A stretch of 64,000 nt of DNA from positions 1 to 64,000 of the forward strand of contig CAZMNY010000036.1 in NCBI GenBank assembly GCA_964567745.1, in the 5' to 3' direction. Position numbers and translations under genes: made by a program. Below the pieces are notes generated by a model. The model worked only from the letters and a program-made list of their open reading frames with translations, did not search any database and was not told the DNA's origin. Shown piece by piece: positions 9,071 to 17,468 of the stretch (position 1 is the stretch's first letter; each line of letters starts with the position of its first letter). This DNA is from CAZMNY01 sp964567745. Its GTDB lineage: Bacteria; Planctomycetota; Planctomycetia; Pirellulales; Pirellulaceae.

Positions 9071-9676
9071 ATGCAAAGCCGATCATTGGGAAACTTTCGG
9101 GTGTGGATGGTCTTGCCGTCGGCACTTGCTGGACTTGTCTTGACCATCGCGGTCCTGGGGCCGCAGTTGCACGCGGCGTATCCCATGAAGCGATACGTGT
9201 TTCGCAACACCGCATTCGGCACTAATAACTACCTCCAATATTTCACTTGCGACGACACGGGCGAAATGAAGCTCAGCAAAGTGTCGAGCCAAAGCGAGAG
9301 CGGCACGTTTTGGGAAGTCGAACGAGCGTGGGACAACTATCGCGGATACAAAACCCACTTCATCCGCAACCGAAGCAACACGCCCTACAACGGCTACTAT
9401 CTTACGATCGACTCGGACAGCGGCAAGCTGATGCTCACGAAAACGGCGACGACGTTTGAATACAATTCGTATTGGTCGATTCGCTACGTCGGCCATGAAC
9501 ACGGTCGAGGCAAACACATCATTCAAAACCTGGGCGTCAGCCGAGGCGGTCACGATATGTCGTTCCTCACCGCTGATGAGAAGACCGGCGAAGTCAAGCT
9601 CACTCGCAAACCGACCGCTGGCTCCAACTGGACGATGAATCGCGTGTCCATTCTGCCCAGCGAGCGCATCAACTAG
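9071..9676 (+). CDS. Secreted protein with possible beta-trefoil (fascin/lectin-like) fold
   Basis: The ATG at 9071 is chosen for its GGAG site and because an N-terminal signal segment (VWMVLPSALAGLVLTIAVLG) follows directly; the frame is open upstream to 8975. The mature part, about 165 aa, has recurring segments of the type YL.ID..SGKLMLTK....YWSI and MSFLTADEKTGEVKLTRK...NWTM, about 50 residues apart, which resembles the three-fold repeats of beta-trefoil or fascin-like domains. This fold call is by eye only. It sits alone between two minus-strand PQQ-propeller genes and may be cell-surface associated. No enzyme motif is visible. Confidence 0.55.
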   Translation: MQSRSLGNFRVWMVLPSALAGLVLTIAVLGPQLHAAYPMKRYVFRNTAFGTNNYLQYFTCDDTGEMKLSKVSSQSESGTFWEVERAWDNYRGYKTHFIRNRSNTPYNGYYLTIDSDSGKLMLTKTATTFEYNSYWSIRYVGHEHGRGKHIIQNLGVSRGGHDMSFLTADEKTGEVKLTRKPTAGSNWTMNRVSILPSERIN

Positions 9677-9717
9677 CGAGAAACGCCAGGTAAAGAGACT
9701 GCGGTGACTAAGCCACT

Positions 9718-10989
9718 CTACTGCGCTCGCCGTACGTCGATACAGATGATCTCATGGTCATCGCGAATATAGAGACGGCCGTCGCTAAGCGTCGGCGCTT
9801 GTCGCGTCATGCGAAAGTACTTGCCGCGGCCGAGTTCTTCGTACTCGTTCGAGTTGATCTTGGCGATTACCAGTTCGCCTTTCATCGTGCTGATGAACAG
9901 TTTTCCATCCGCAGCGACGAGATTGCCTTTTCCGAATCGAGTCTTTTGCCAAACGCGTTTTCCGCTATCCAAATCGATGCACGTCAAGTGCATGATCGGA
10001 CCCGCTGCGCCGACGTTGTCAAACGAATAGAGATGGTTGCCATCGACGATTCCGGTTTGCCAGCCAGAACGCAGAATGCTCGACACGCCAAGCGACGTCC
10101 AAGATTCGTCCGTCGAGTACTCGCTGCCTTGCTTGACTGGCCGGACCATCACACTGCCGTGGTTTTCGCCCGCCGAAATGAAGACTTGGTTCTTGTATGC
10201 GAGCGGAGTGGCGATGTTGCAATCGAAGTCAGTCGGGAAAGAATACTTCCATTGCGGCGCGCCGTCGGCCGGATTGAGTCCGACGAGCCCTTTGCCGTTG
10301 AACACGGCCGCGAAATCTTTGCCGCCGATTTTCACCAGCGCCGGCGACGAGTAGCCTGCGGGATCGCTTCCCGAGCTCCAAAGCGTCTTGCCAGATTCTG
10401 CATCGAAGGCGACGGTCGAGCCGCGTCGCCCGCCGAGCGTCACGATGACGCGTTTGCCGACAACCAGCGGCGAGCAGGCCATGCCGAATTCAGCGACTCG
10501 TCCACCCGAATCCTTTAACGCCTCTTTCTTCCAGAGAATCGTGCCGTCGGAAAGCGACAGCGCCGCCAGAATCCCCTCGCCCGTCAGCACAAAGACTCGA
10601 CCGTCTTTGACCGCAGGCGTCGAACGCGGGCCATCCCCTTGCGCATTCTTGTAGGCTGGTGCGATTTCGGTGAGCCAGTTTCGCTTGCCCGTCGCGGCGT
10701 CGAGCGAGACCACCGACTGATTCTCACCTTGGACGGTCGTGATCGCCTGGCCCCCGACCACAACGACCGCCGACATCCCAACACCTCCCGGCTTTCTCCA
10801 AACCACTTTGGGGCCGCCGTCCGGCCAAGCGTCTAACAGGCCGGTTTCGGCCGAGACGCCATTTCGATTCGGACCGAGGAATTGAGCCCAATCGTCGCCA
10901 AGAGCGAGACGACTGCACGCCACGGGCAAGAGCCAAGCCAAGATTGCAAGTGTCTTGGCCGTATTGGAGTTCGCTAGGTTCGTGTGCAT
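9718..10989 (-). CDS. Secreted PQQ-like beta-propeller protein (second copy)
   Basis: Same superfamily as the protein at 7598-8905 but clearly divergent. ATG start with AGGAAGA upstream; a signal peptide (AKTLAILAWLLPVACSRLALG) is followed by WAQFLGPNRNGVSAETGLL, the mature N-terminus typical of this family. Blade signatures include VVWRKPGG, RNWLTEI, ILWKKEAL, TLWSSG, PQWKYSF and RVWQKTRF. Length 423 aa fits a seven- or eight-bladed propeller. Probable role: periplasmic or surface binding/scaffold protein or redox enzyme; the sequence does not decide between these. The PilT-like gene lies upstream on the same strand with a repeat-bearing spacer between. Confidence 0.85.
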   Translation of the reverse strand: MHTNLANSNTAKTLAILAWLLPVACSRLALGDDWAQFLGPNRNGVSAETGLLDAWPDGGPKVVWRKPGGVGMSAVVVVGGQAITTVQGENQSVVSLDAATGKRNWLTEIAPAYKNAQGDGPRSTPAVKDGRVFVLTGEGILAALSLSDGTILWKKEALKDSGGRVAEFGMACSPLVVGKRVIVTLGGRRGSTVAFDAESGKTLWSSGSDPAGYSSPALVKIGGKDFAAVFNGKGLVGLNPADGAPQWKYSFPTDFDCNIATPLAYKNQVFISAGENHGSVMVRPVKQGSEYSTDESWTSLGVSSILRSGWQTGIVDGNHLYSFDNVGAAGPIMHLTCIDLDSGKRVWQKTRFGKGNLVAADGKLFISTMKGELVIAKINSNEYEELGRGKYFRMTRQAPTLSDGRLYIRDDHEIICIDVRRAQ

Positions 10990-11042
10990 GAGCCGTCTTC
11001 CTGTTCAGCTAGATTGCGTCTTTCGACATAAGCGTAATGGAA

Positions 11043-11096
11043 TTTTGCGTCGTCTTGGATTATCGCGTCGTCTTGAATTATTGCGTCGCCTTGAGT
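11043..11096. repeat. Tandem repeat, 18 bp x 3
   Basis: Three head-to-tail copies of an 18-base unit close to TTATYGCGTCGYCTTGAR lie in the spacer between the PilT-like gene and the second propeller gene. The period is a multiple of three and one minus-strand frame reads D-D-A-I-I-Q repeatedly, but the frame around it (10974-11213) does not look like a gene. The core CGTCTTGA recurs in the repeat at 25459-25503. Confidence 0.65.
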
Positions 11097-11133
11097 TTTC
11101 ACGTCTTCCGGCACGAGCGTCTGGGCGCGCGAT

Positions 11134-12234
11134 TCAGACGCCCTTGGCTCGGTCGAGTAACGTCGGGTCGACCATGAAACGCTCGGCCGTGGAACGACTG
11201 ACCCGCCCGGCATGAAAGAGCCGCCGGACGTATTCAGAGAGCGTGATCATCCCGTCGGCTCGGCCAGTAAGAATGTTGTTGTCGATTGAGTCGATTCGTC
11301 CCATGCGAATACCGGCGGCCACGGGGATCGTATTGTAAAGAATCTCGAGCGCGAGAACTCGCTTTTCCTCATTCGGCGTAGGCAACAAGTGCTGAGAAAT
11401 AACCGCCCGCAAACTCATCGCGATTTGCGAGAGAATGGCGCCTTGCACTTCCTGCGGAAACAGATCCGCAAAGCGAGAAATGGCGCCCTTCGCATCGCGA
11501 GTGTGCAAAGTTGTGAAGACGAGATGGCCGGTTTCCGCGGCGCTCAGCGCCATCTTCGCCGTCTCTTGGTCACGCACCTCACCGACTAGAATCACATCCG
11601 GATCTTGCCGAAGTCCGTACTTGAGCCCGTCAGAGAACGTGTCGACATCCACACCGACCTCGCGCTGCGAAACAACCGAACCGGGCGCCGGCGGAAACAA
11701 GTATTCCACCGGTTCCTCAACCGTGATGATTCGGCTCCCGCCTCGCTGATTGATCGCATTGATGATCATCGCCAACGACGTCGACTTGCCGGATCCGGTC
11801 ACGCCGGAAAACAGCACGAGACCATTTCGATAGTTGCAAAGTCGATCCGCAACCTCCTCGGGAAACTCGGCCCAAGCCAGGCTCGGTATCTCTTGCGGAA
11901 TCACTCGAAAACAACCGCAGAGCGAACGGGCCGCGTAGAAATAATTCACGCGAAATCGCTGATCGCCGTCGGGTAGCGGCAACGACATCGAGAAGTCGAG
12001 GTTCTTCGTCGACTCGAGTTGCTGTCGCATTGGGTCGGAGATAGTGGCGAGCAGATTCGACGACAGGCTCTCCTCGCTTACATTCGGCGAGGAGTCGAGA
12101 CGAGTCAATTCGCCATGCCGTCGCACCATGGGCGGATAGCCCGAGACCACATGCAAGTCCGAGGCTTCTTGCTGGACCGCTTGAGTCAGCCAGAGACGCA
12201 GCTCCGGCGGGCAATTCGACCCTATTTCCGTCAT
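11134..12234 (-). CDS. PilT/PilU-like secretion ATPase
   Basis: Member of the PilT branch of type II/IV secretion ATPases, which power pilus retraction from the cytoplasmic face of the inner membrane. Seen: N-terminal PAS-like domain with ASDLHVVSG.PP (about 24-35), Walker A GVTGSGKST (144-152), Asp box EEPVEYLF (about 173-180), Walker B with VILVGEVRD (214-222), and His box TGHLVFTTLHT (about 235-245). Length 366 aa is typical for PilT. The Walker A has Val where Pro is usual and the Walker B has V in place of M, both minor. No pilus genes are adjacent, so the machine it serves is elsewhere. Confidence 0.9.
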   Translation of the reverse strand: MTEIGSNCPPELRLWLTQAVQQEASDLHVVSGYPPMVRRHGELTRLDSSPNVSEESLSSNLLATISDPMRQQLESTKNLDFSMSLPLPDGDQRFRVNYFYAARSLCGCFRVIPQEIPSLAWAEFPEEVADRLCNYRNGLVLFSGVTGSGKSTSLAMIINAINQRGGSRIITVEEPVEYLFPPAPGSVVSQREVGVDVDTFSDGLKYGLRQDPDVILVGEVRDQETAKMALSAAETGHLVFTTLHTRDAKGAISRFADLFPQEVQGAILSQIAMSLRAVISQHLLPTPNEEKRVLALEILYNTIPVAAGIRMGRIDSIDNNILTGRADGMITLSEYVRRLFHAGRVSRSTAERFMVDPTLLDRAKGV

Positions 12235-12307
12235 GGCGATCCAACCCTAGCGAGAAACGAAAACGACGACTCCTCACTCACTCTGCTCGTATTCGGTGCC
12301 GCGCCTC

Positions 12308-12982
12308 TCAGTCCAAAGACTTGATGCGGATATGTCGCCAGGAAACGTCGTACGGTCCTTGGTTCTTGGGGATACCGTGGACTTGCAGCCCAATGAAACC
12401 CTTCGGATGGGTCTCAAGTATCGGTTCGTCTGTGAGATCCTCGATTTTCTTGCCGTTGATCCACGTTTGAATACGAGCGCCCTTTGCTACGATTCGGTAG
12501 GCATTCCAATGTCCATCCTTAAAGTGCTTGTGGGGTTTGAGTCGTTCTTTGGGCGTGAGCCAACCTCGGCCGGTCGCTTCGCCGTAAACGTAACCCGCTT
12601 CCGCACCCGATTTGCCGCTCGATTCGATTTCAACTTGCGGACCGTAAACTCGCCCGAACTTCGCATCCCCCTTCGCCTCTTTTGTCTTCGAGCGAATTTG
12701 GACGCCTGAATTCAATCGATCGTGGCACTTGACCTCAAATTCCAGCTCGAAATCTCCGTAGAGTTTCTCCGAGCAAAGGAACGAATTGGGGCTGCCGGTT
12801 TCCGTCGTTCCGACGATGGTGCCGTTCTCGACGCGGTACTTGGCCGTTCCATTCTTTTGAATCCAACCGTCGAGCGACTTGCCGTCGAACATCGAGACCC
12901 AACCTTTATCTGCCTGAGCCGAAGAGCTGGCGGCTGCGGTCAGGCCAAAAACAAGGGTCAGGACAAGGGCATTCTTGATCAT
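12308..12982 (-). CDS. Secreted DUF1080 (3-keto-glycan hydrolase-like) protein
   Basis: One DUF1080 domain, a concanavalin-like fold now linked to 3-keto-disaccharide or glycoside hydrolysis and very abundant in planctomycetes. The start at 12982 has GAGGAG upstream; the frame extends to 13027 without such support. A signal peptide (ALVLTLVFGLTAAASSSAQA) precedes WVSMFDGKSLDGWIQKNG, the usual domain opening, followed by FELEFEVK, NSGVQIRSK, PQVEIE and GFIGLQVHG, all standard landmarks. Mature size about 200 aa is a single-domain form. Likely periplasmic or surface sugar catabolism. Confidence 0.9.
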   Translation of the reverse strand: MIKNALVLTLVFGLTAAASSSAQADKGWVSMFDGKSLDGWIQKNGTAKYRVENGTIVGTTETGSPNSFLCSEKLYGDFELEFEVKCHDRLNSGVQIRSKTKEAKGDAKFGRVYGPQVEIESSGKSGAEAGYVYGEATGRGWLTPKERLKPHKHFKDGHWNAYRIVAKGARIQTWINGKKIEDLTDEPILETHPKGFIGLQVHGIPKNQGPYDVSWRHIRIKSLD

Positions 12983-13183
12983 GGGATGGTACTCCTCTGT
13001 GGGTGTCAATTGTCGCTGGTTAATCATTCATGAGCGGCCATCTTACCATCTGGGCAAGCCGATGTGCCGTCCCATGGAGCGGTGGCGTCCACAATGTCCG
13101 CGGTCGCTCGCACGGCCTGTGCTCGGTCGTTACCATGATCAGATCAAACGTAAACGCATAACGACGCGATAGGAGTATTCATC

Positions 13184-13552
13184 GTGGAAATCCAAGGCGC
13201 GGAACAGCTCGTCGGCATGAAATGCAAACCATGTGAAGGCGGCGTGTCGCCGTGCACGCAAGAAGAAGCCGAGCTGCAACTCGAGAAACTAGACGGCTGG
13301 CAACTCAGTCATCAAGGGCTCCGCATCAAGAAGTCCTGGACCGTCAAGAACTTCATGGCGGGACTCCGCTTCTTTAACGCGATCGCCGAAGTGGCGGAGA
13401 GCGATGGGCATCACCCTGACTTGCATATTGCGCAGTATCGGCAAATTGAAGTCGAACTGTGGACCCATGCCATTGGCGGGCTAAGTGAGAACGACTTTAT
13501 TCTGGCGGCGAAGATTGACCAATTGCCTATCGAATTGCAAACGCAATCTTAG
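13184..13552 (+). CDS. phhB: 4a-hydroxytetrahydrobiopterin dehydratase (pterin-4-alpha-carbinolamine dehydratase)
   Basis: Small cytoplasmic enzyme that dehydrates 4a-hydroxytetrahydrobiopterin, normally recycling the cofactor of aromatic amino-acid hydroxylases; in bacteria without such hydroxylases it may serve molybdopterin or folate chemistry. Hallmarks: WQLSHQGLRIKKSW, F..GLRFFN.IAEVAE, and the active-site motif GHHPDLHI (about 76-83), then VELWTHAIGGLSENDFILAAKID. GTG start, supported by TAGGAGT about 9 bases upstream. It is 17 bases upstream of an oxidoreductase gene on the same strand, so they are probably cotranscribed. An N-terminal Cys pair (CKPCEGG) is a frequent extra in this subfamily. 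Confidence 0.92.
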   Translation: MEIQGAEQLVGMKCKPCEGGVSPCTQEEAELQLEKLDGWQLSHQGLRIKKSWTVKNFMAGLRFFNAIAEVAESDGHHPDLHIAQYRQIEVELWTHAIGGLSENDFILAAKIDQLPIELQTQS

Positions 13553-13569
13553 TAGACGGGAGAGACGGT

Positions 13570-14667
13570 ATGCCCAGGTATCGAGTCGCTGTGATTGGCC
13601 ACACCGGACGCGGAAACTATGGCCATGGATTGGACACCGTCTGGAGCGCTATGCCCGATTGCGAAGTTGTCGGCGTCTCCGACCCTCATGAGGGCGGACG
13701 AAAGGCCGCCATGAGCCGGCTGAAGACGCTGCGAGGCTTGGCATCGGCGGAGCAACTACTCGATGAAGTCAAACCGGACATCGTGGCCATTTGCCCGCGA
13801 TGGCTCGATCAGCATCGAGACCTTGTTCTCATGGCGGCCCGGCGCGGAGTGCACATCTACATGGAAAAACCGATGTGCCGCACGCTCGCCGAGGCGGACG
13901 AAATGGTCAAGGCTTGCGAGGCGAAGAACGTCAAGCTCGCCATCGCCCACCAAACTCGTTACAGCCCCATTCTGCAGGTGCTGCGCGATCTGATCGACGA
14001 TGGAAAAATCGGCGAGGTGTTAGAGCTCCGAGGTCGCGGCAAAGAAGATCGACGTGGCGGCGGCGAGGATCTTTGGGTCCTGGGCAGCCACATCATGAAC
14101 CTCATGCACTATTTCGCGGGCCAACCCAAATGGTGCTTCGCTCGAGTTTGGCAAGACGGAAAACCCGTTGTTAAGAGTGACGTGGTAGAGGGCAACGAGG
14201 GAATCGGCGCCCTGGCAGGTGATCATCTCAGTGCGATGTACGGCTACGACGATGGTCCGACTGGCTACTTCGGCTCCAAACGCAACGCGGCAGGCGGGCG
14301 GTTCGGACTGCAGATTTTCGGATCAAAAGGCGTTATCGATCTGACCACCGGTTTCCTGCCGAAGACGAGCGTGTTGTTTGAACCGACGTGGGCGCCCGGA
14401 CGCAGCAAAGGTCGATGGGTTGCTGTCTCGAGCAATGGCGTTGGTAAGCCGGAGACGCTGAAGGATCCGAGCCACCGCGCCGGCAACGTCGCTGCTTGCC
14501 GCGACTTGATCGACGCGATCGAACAGGATCGGCACCCGGAAGCCAGCGTGTACGAGGCCCGCAGCACAGTGGAGATGATCGCCGCCGTTTTTGAATCGCA
14601 CCGGCTCAACGCACCAGCGCCGATGCCGCTTAAGTCTCGGGTCAATCCGCTGACGCTTCAGACCTAA
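13570..14667 (+). CDS. Gfo/Idh/MocA family oxidoreductase
   Basis: NAD(P)-dependent sugar or polyol dehydrogenase family. The Rossmann fold begins at once (RVAVIGHTGRGNYGHG, residues 4-19), with the EKP motif of the family visible as HIYMEKPMCRTLAEAD (about 95-110), followed by the C-terminal substrate domain (GEVLELRGRGKEDRRGGGED, LGSHIMNLMHYF). No Tat-type signal peptide, so it is probably cytoplasmic, unlike many planctomycete paralogues. The substrate cannot be told from sequence. A GGGAGAG site precedes the ATG. It follows phhB closely; the pairing has no obvious pathway logic. Confidence 0.88.
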   Translation: MPRYRVAVIGHTGRGNYGHGLDTVWSAMPDCEVVGVSDPHEGGRKAAMSRLKTLRGLASAEQLLDEVKPDIVAICPRWLDQHRDLVLMAARRGVHIYMEKPMCRTLAEADEMVKACEAKNVKLAIAHQTRYSPILQVLRDLIDDGKIGEVLELRGRGKEDRRGGGEDLWVLGSHIMNLMHYFAGQPKWCFARVWQDGKPVVKSDVVEGNEGIGALAGDHLSAMYGYDDGPTGYFGSKRNAAGGRFGLQIFGSKGVIDLTTGFLPKTSVLFEPTWAPGRSKGRWVAVSSNGVGKPETLKDPSHRAGNVAACRDLIDAIEQDRHPEASVYEARSTVEMIAAVFESHRLNAPAPMPLKSRVNPLTLQT

Positions 14668-14700
14668 CGCCAAGCGGGCTCGCCGAATTCGCGCCGCATT

Positions 14701-15261
14701 TTACTCCGGCACCAGGCCCAGCAGGTCGGCGTGTTCGCTCATGGCGTCGATCACGAATTGAATATGCTCGTTCAGATCGACGCCCAATTCTTCGGCGCCG
14801 CGAACGAGGTCGTCTCGGTTAACGGCCGCCGCAAAACTCTTCTGCTTCATCTTCTTGCGAACGCTTTTGGCTTGCATTTCTGAAAGACGCGCCGGCCTAA
14901 CCATGGCGCAAGCGGTGATGAAGCCGGCCAATTCATCGCACGCGTAGAGCGTCTTGTCGATCAAGTTGACGCGAGGGCACTCGTCGAGATAGTCCGCATG
15001 GGATTTGATCGCGTAGATCACGTCGGCCGGATAGCCGCGCTCCTCGAGGATCTTGGAGCCTTGCAAAGGATGGTCCGGCGGGTTGGGCCATCGTTCGTAG
15101 TCAAAGTCGTGAAGCAATCCGACGATGCCGTACTTGTCCACGTCTTCATTGAACTTGACCGCATAAGCCCGCATTCCGATCTCCACACTCAGCATGTGGC
15201 GGCGCAGGCTTTCACTCTCGGTGTACTCGCAGACCAGCGAGAAGGCTTCGTCGCGATTCAT
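14701..15261 (-). CDS. HD-domain metal-dependent phosphohydrolase
   Basis: Cytoplasmic HD-family protein. The ATG at 15261 (MNRDEAFSLV) fits the start of related proteins; the frame is open to 15342. Metal ligands expected for the family are present: His in RRHMLSVE, the HD pair in GLLHDFDYERWP, His in IKSHADY, and Asp in YACDELAG. The family includes nucleotide phosphohydrolases and predicted signal-molecule hydrolases; the short form (186 aa) with LLHDFDYE is a widespread uncharacterised type, substrate unknown. It is convergent with the oxidoreductase gene. Confidence 0.82.
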   Translation of the reverse strand: MNRDEAFSLVCEYTESESLRRHMLSVEIGMRAYAVKFNEDVDKYGIVGLLHDFDYERWPNPPDHPLQGSKILEERGYPADVIYAIKSHADYLDECPRVNLIDKTLYACDELAGFITACAMVRPARLSEMQAKSVRKKMKQKSFAAAVNRDDLVRGAEELGVDLNEHIQFVIDAMSEHADLLGLVPE

Positions 15262-15441
15262 GGTTTCGATCTGCGGAGTCGTAGGAAACTCGGGGCAATG
15301 GACGGTTTCGCTGAGCGCGGCACGGCGACGCGATTTGTGCACAATTCGAACTTACAGCGCAACGCAAACGGAAGGCCGCCAAAGGTCTTGCCGCTGACGC
15401 CGCCTTGGACTGGCACCCGTGCACTCTTGAAATCATCCGGC

Positions 15442-17121
15442 TTATGTTTCCACAACGTCGCCAGCTGGCTCTTCGAAATCAGGATTCTCTTTGGTCTCCT
15501 GCAGCTCTCGCCACTTCTTCTTTTCCTTGTAGCTGTCGAGCTCTTTCTGCAGCTGATCGCTGATTCCGTCCTCGTCCAATTCGACCGCTTTGGCTGACCA
15601 CTTCTTGGCGGTTTCAAAGTCACCGATCTCGGCATAGGCGGAGGCCAATGTGCTGAGGATGTGAGCCGCCTTGTAGTCCGTCTCCTCACAGGCTCGTTGG
15701 GCCAGTTCGATGGCCCGTTTACCGTCTCTCAAATCGTCTTTGGGAGAGGTCGAGAGGACCCAAGCCAGGTTGTTGAGGATGCCTGAATGTTTGGGCTGCA
15801 TCTTGAGGGCAACCTCATAGTCGGCGATCGCGCCCTTGTGGTCGCCAATCGCGAGATAGGCATCGGCTCGAGTTCGGTAGGCCAGCCAGTTGTCTTTGTC
15901 CTTGCTGATGACCTTTTCGATTTCGCGGATAGCTCGACGCGGCTGATCGTCCGTGCTGTAGATCGACGCGAGCTGCAAACGCCAGCCATGATTATCCGTA
16001 TCGTGTCGGAGCAGAGTCCGCATGTCGCGAGCCGATTCGGCAAACTTCATCCGCGACAGAGTCTTCTTGCCTTTTGTTTTGGCGTCTTGAGCCTCCGCGG
16101 CCGATATCCGACTGCGAAGTTGGTAGGCGAGCGTCAAACCGGGACGAGCTGCCAACAGGGCCTTCACATCCGCTCGAGCCTCAGTGTATTTCCCTTCGGC
16201 CAATTGCAACTCACAGCGAATCATCAGCGCCGTTAGGTTGCGCGGGTCGGCTTTCAGCGCCTCGTTTAGATCGGCCAAAGCGGCTTTGCCATCTTCCTTC
16301 ATGGCGTGGATTCGAGCGCGAAGCGTATACGCCAAGCCGTTGCTGCCGCCTGCTTCAATCGCTTTGGTCGCATGCTCGAGGGCTTCGTCGTACCGTTCCA
16401 AACCGACGAGCGCTTCGGCAATCGTCATTCGAATTGCCGCCTTGTTTTCGCTTTGAGCGAGCAACTTGTCGAAAGCCGCCAATGCTTCGTCCGTCTTGCC
16501 TTGTCCCAACAAAACGCGAGCCTGGCCGGCGAGCGCCTGCGAATTCGAAGCGTCGAGTTCAAGAGCCTTGGCGAAATCTTTGAGCTGATCTTTGGCGTCC
16601 TTCGAAGCGGCACCGCGAACAAAATAGGCCTGAGAGAGTTTCTTCGGCGACATTGCTTTTTCGAACAACTCAACGGCTCGAGCGCCGGCTTTGGCCGCGC
16701 GGGCCTTGTCGCCGCCGGGCAACTGATGGAGTCGGCCGATCATCAGGTGGGCGTCGGCTAGATCCTCATCGTACTTCAGAGTCTGCTCTAAATACCTCAA
16801 TGCCGTGTGACGGAAGAACTGCCACCGCTGGTCGGGATTCTTGGTGTCGAGCACCATTGACGAGAGTCGCGACGCCAAATCGAACAGGGCACCTGCCGCC
16901 AGCTGTTTCGCGAAGACTGTGTTCTCTTCATCCAGCCCCTTCTTCATCGCCTCGTCACACAACTGGGCGACCCGCTGTAGATCCTGTGGAGATTTGGCCG
17001 AAAGGCGAAGTTCAGTTGCCTCGTCCAAGTCGGCCTGGCCTTTATCTTCCGCGCTGGCAGTTGCGGCAAAAAGACTCAGAACAATCGTCATGGACAATAA
17101 GGTTCGAAACGAGCTCAACAT
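15442..17121 (-). CDS. Secreted tetratricopeptide-repeat protein
   Basis: A signal peptide (MTIVLSLFAATASA) is followed by at least eight TPR-like helix pairs, for example ALAGQARVLLGQGKTDEALA, YDEALEHATKAIEAGG, AYTLRARIHAMKEDGKAALA, AYRTRADAYLAIGDHKGAIA and ILSTLASAYAEIGDFETAKK. The C-terminus is an acidic, Lys/Glu-rich helix. Such exported TPR proteins usually act as periplasmic scaffolds. Nothing shows a specific partner. The spacer upstream (17122-17468) should carry its promoter. Confidence 0.85.
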   Translation of the reverse strand: MLSSFRTLLSMTIVLSLFAATASAEDKGQADLDEATELRLSAKSPQDLQRVAQLCDEAMKKGLDEENTVFAKQLAAGALFDLASRLSSMVLDTKNPDQRWQFFRHTALRYLEQTLKYDEDLADAHLMIGRLHQLPGGDKARAAKAGARAVELFEKAMSPKKLSQAYFVRGAASKDAKDQLKDFAKALELDASNSQALAGQARVLLGQGKTDEALAAFDKLLAQSENKAAIRMTIAEALVGLERYDEALEHATKAIEAGGSNGLAYTLRARIHAMKEDGKAALADLNEALKADPRNLTALMIRCELQLAEGKYTEARADVKALLAARPGLTLAYQLRSRISAAEAQDAKTKGKKTLSRMKFAESARDMRTLLRHDTDNHGWRLQLASIYSTDDQPRRAIREIEKVISKDKDNWLAYRTRADAYLAIGDHKGAIADYEVALKMQPKHSGILNNLAWVLSTSPKDDLRDGKRAIELAQRACEETDYKAAHILSTLASAYAEIGDFETAKKWSAKAVELDEDGISDQLQKELDSYKEKKKWRELQETKENPDFEEPAGDVVET

Positions 17122-17468
17122 CGAACAACCTCGAAGACTAATTGGGACTATTGGTCTTGTCGCTCATCGGCGATCCGGGTGCGAATTCACCCGACGCGAC
17201 CATTATGCCCGAGAGGCCGAACTAAATCTACTCGCATGTCTGCCGAACCGCCCGATGCCCAAAAACGCCCGTTCTCGCACGGCTCGCGCTGACCGTCGCT
17301 TTCACCCGCCACTGGCTTGGCTAGGGCCGAAGTACCCGTCGAGCACCCTGTCCAGACGAATTTGAGTCCCGGCTGTTGCTAGCTTGCGATCACAAAACTG
17401 GTTGGGTTGCGGCAGTGATGTAGACACGGTGACGCTGAATCACTTTGCTGACGGAGCCCGAAGAGCTG
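17122..17468. other. Spacer without a supportable gene
   Basis: About 350 bases between the TPR gene start and the methyltransferase stop, both on the minus strand. A plus-strand frame (16841-17365) only shadows the TPR gene and continues into the spacer. No RNA gene or clear hairpin was seen. It must contain the TPR gene promoter. Confidence 0.4.

Noticed and set aside
10974..11213. 79-codon minus-strand frame over the 18-bp repeats (D-D-A-I-I-Q periodicity)
   Set aside because: The periodicity follows from the repeat length; there is no ribosome-binding site and the frame overlaps the 3-prime end of the PilT-like gene.
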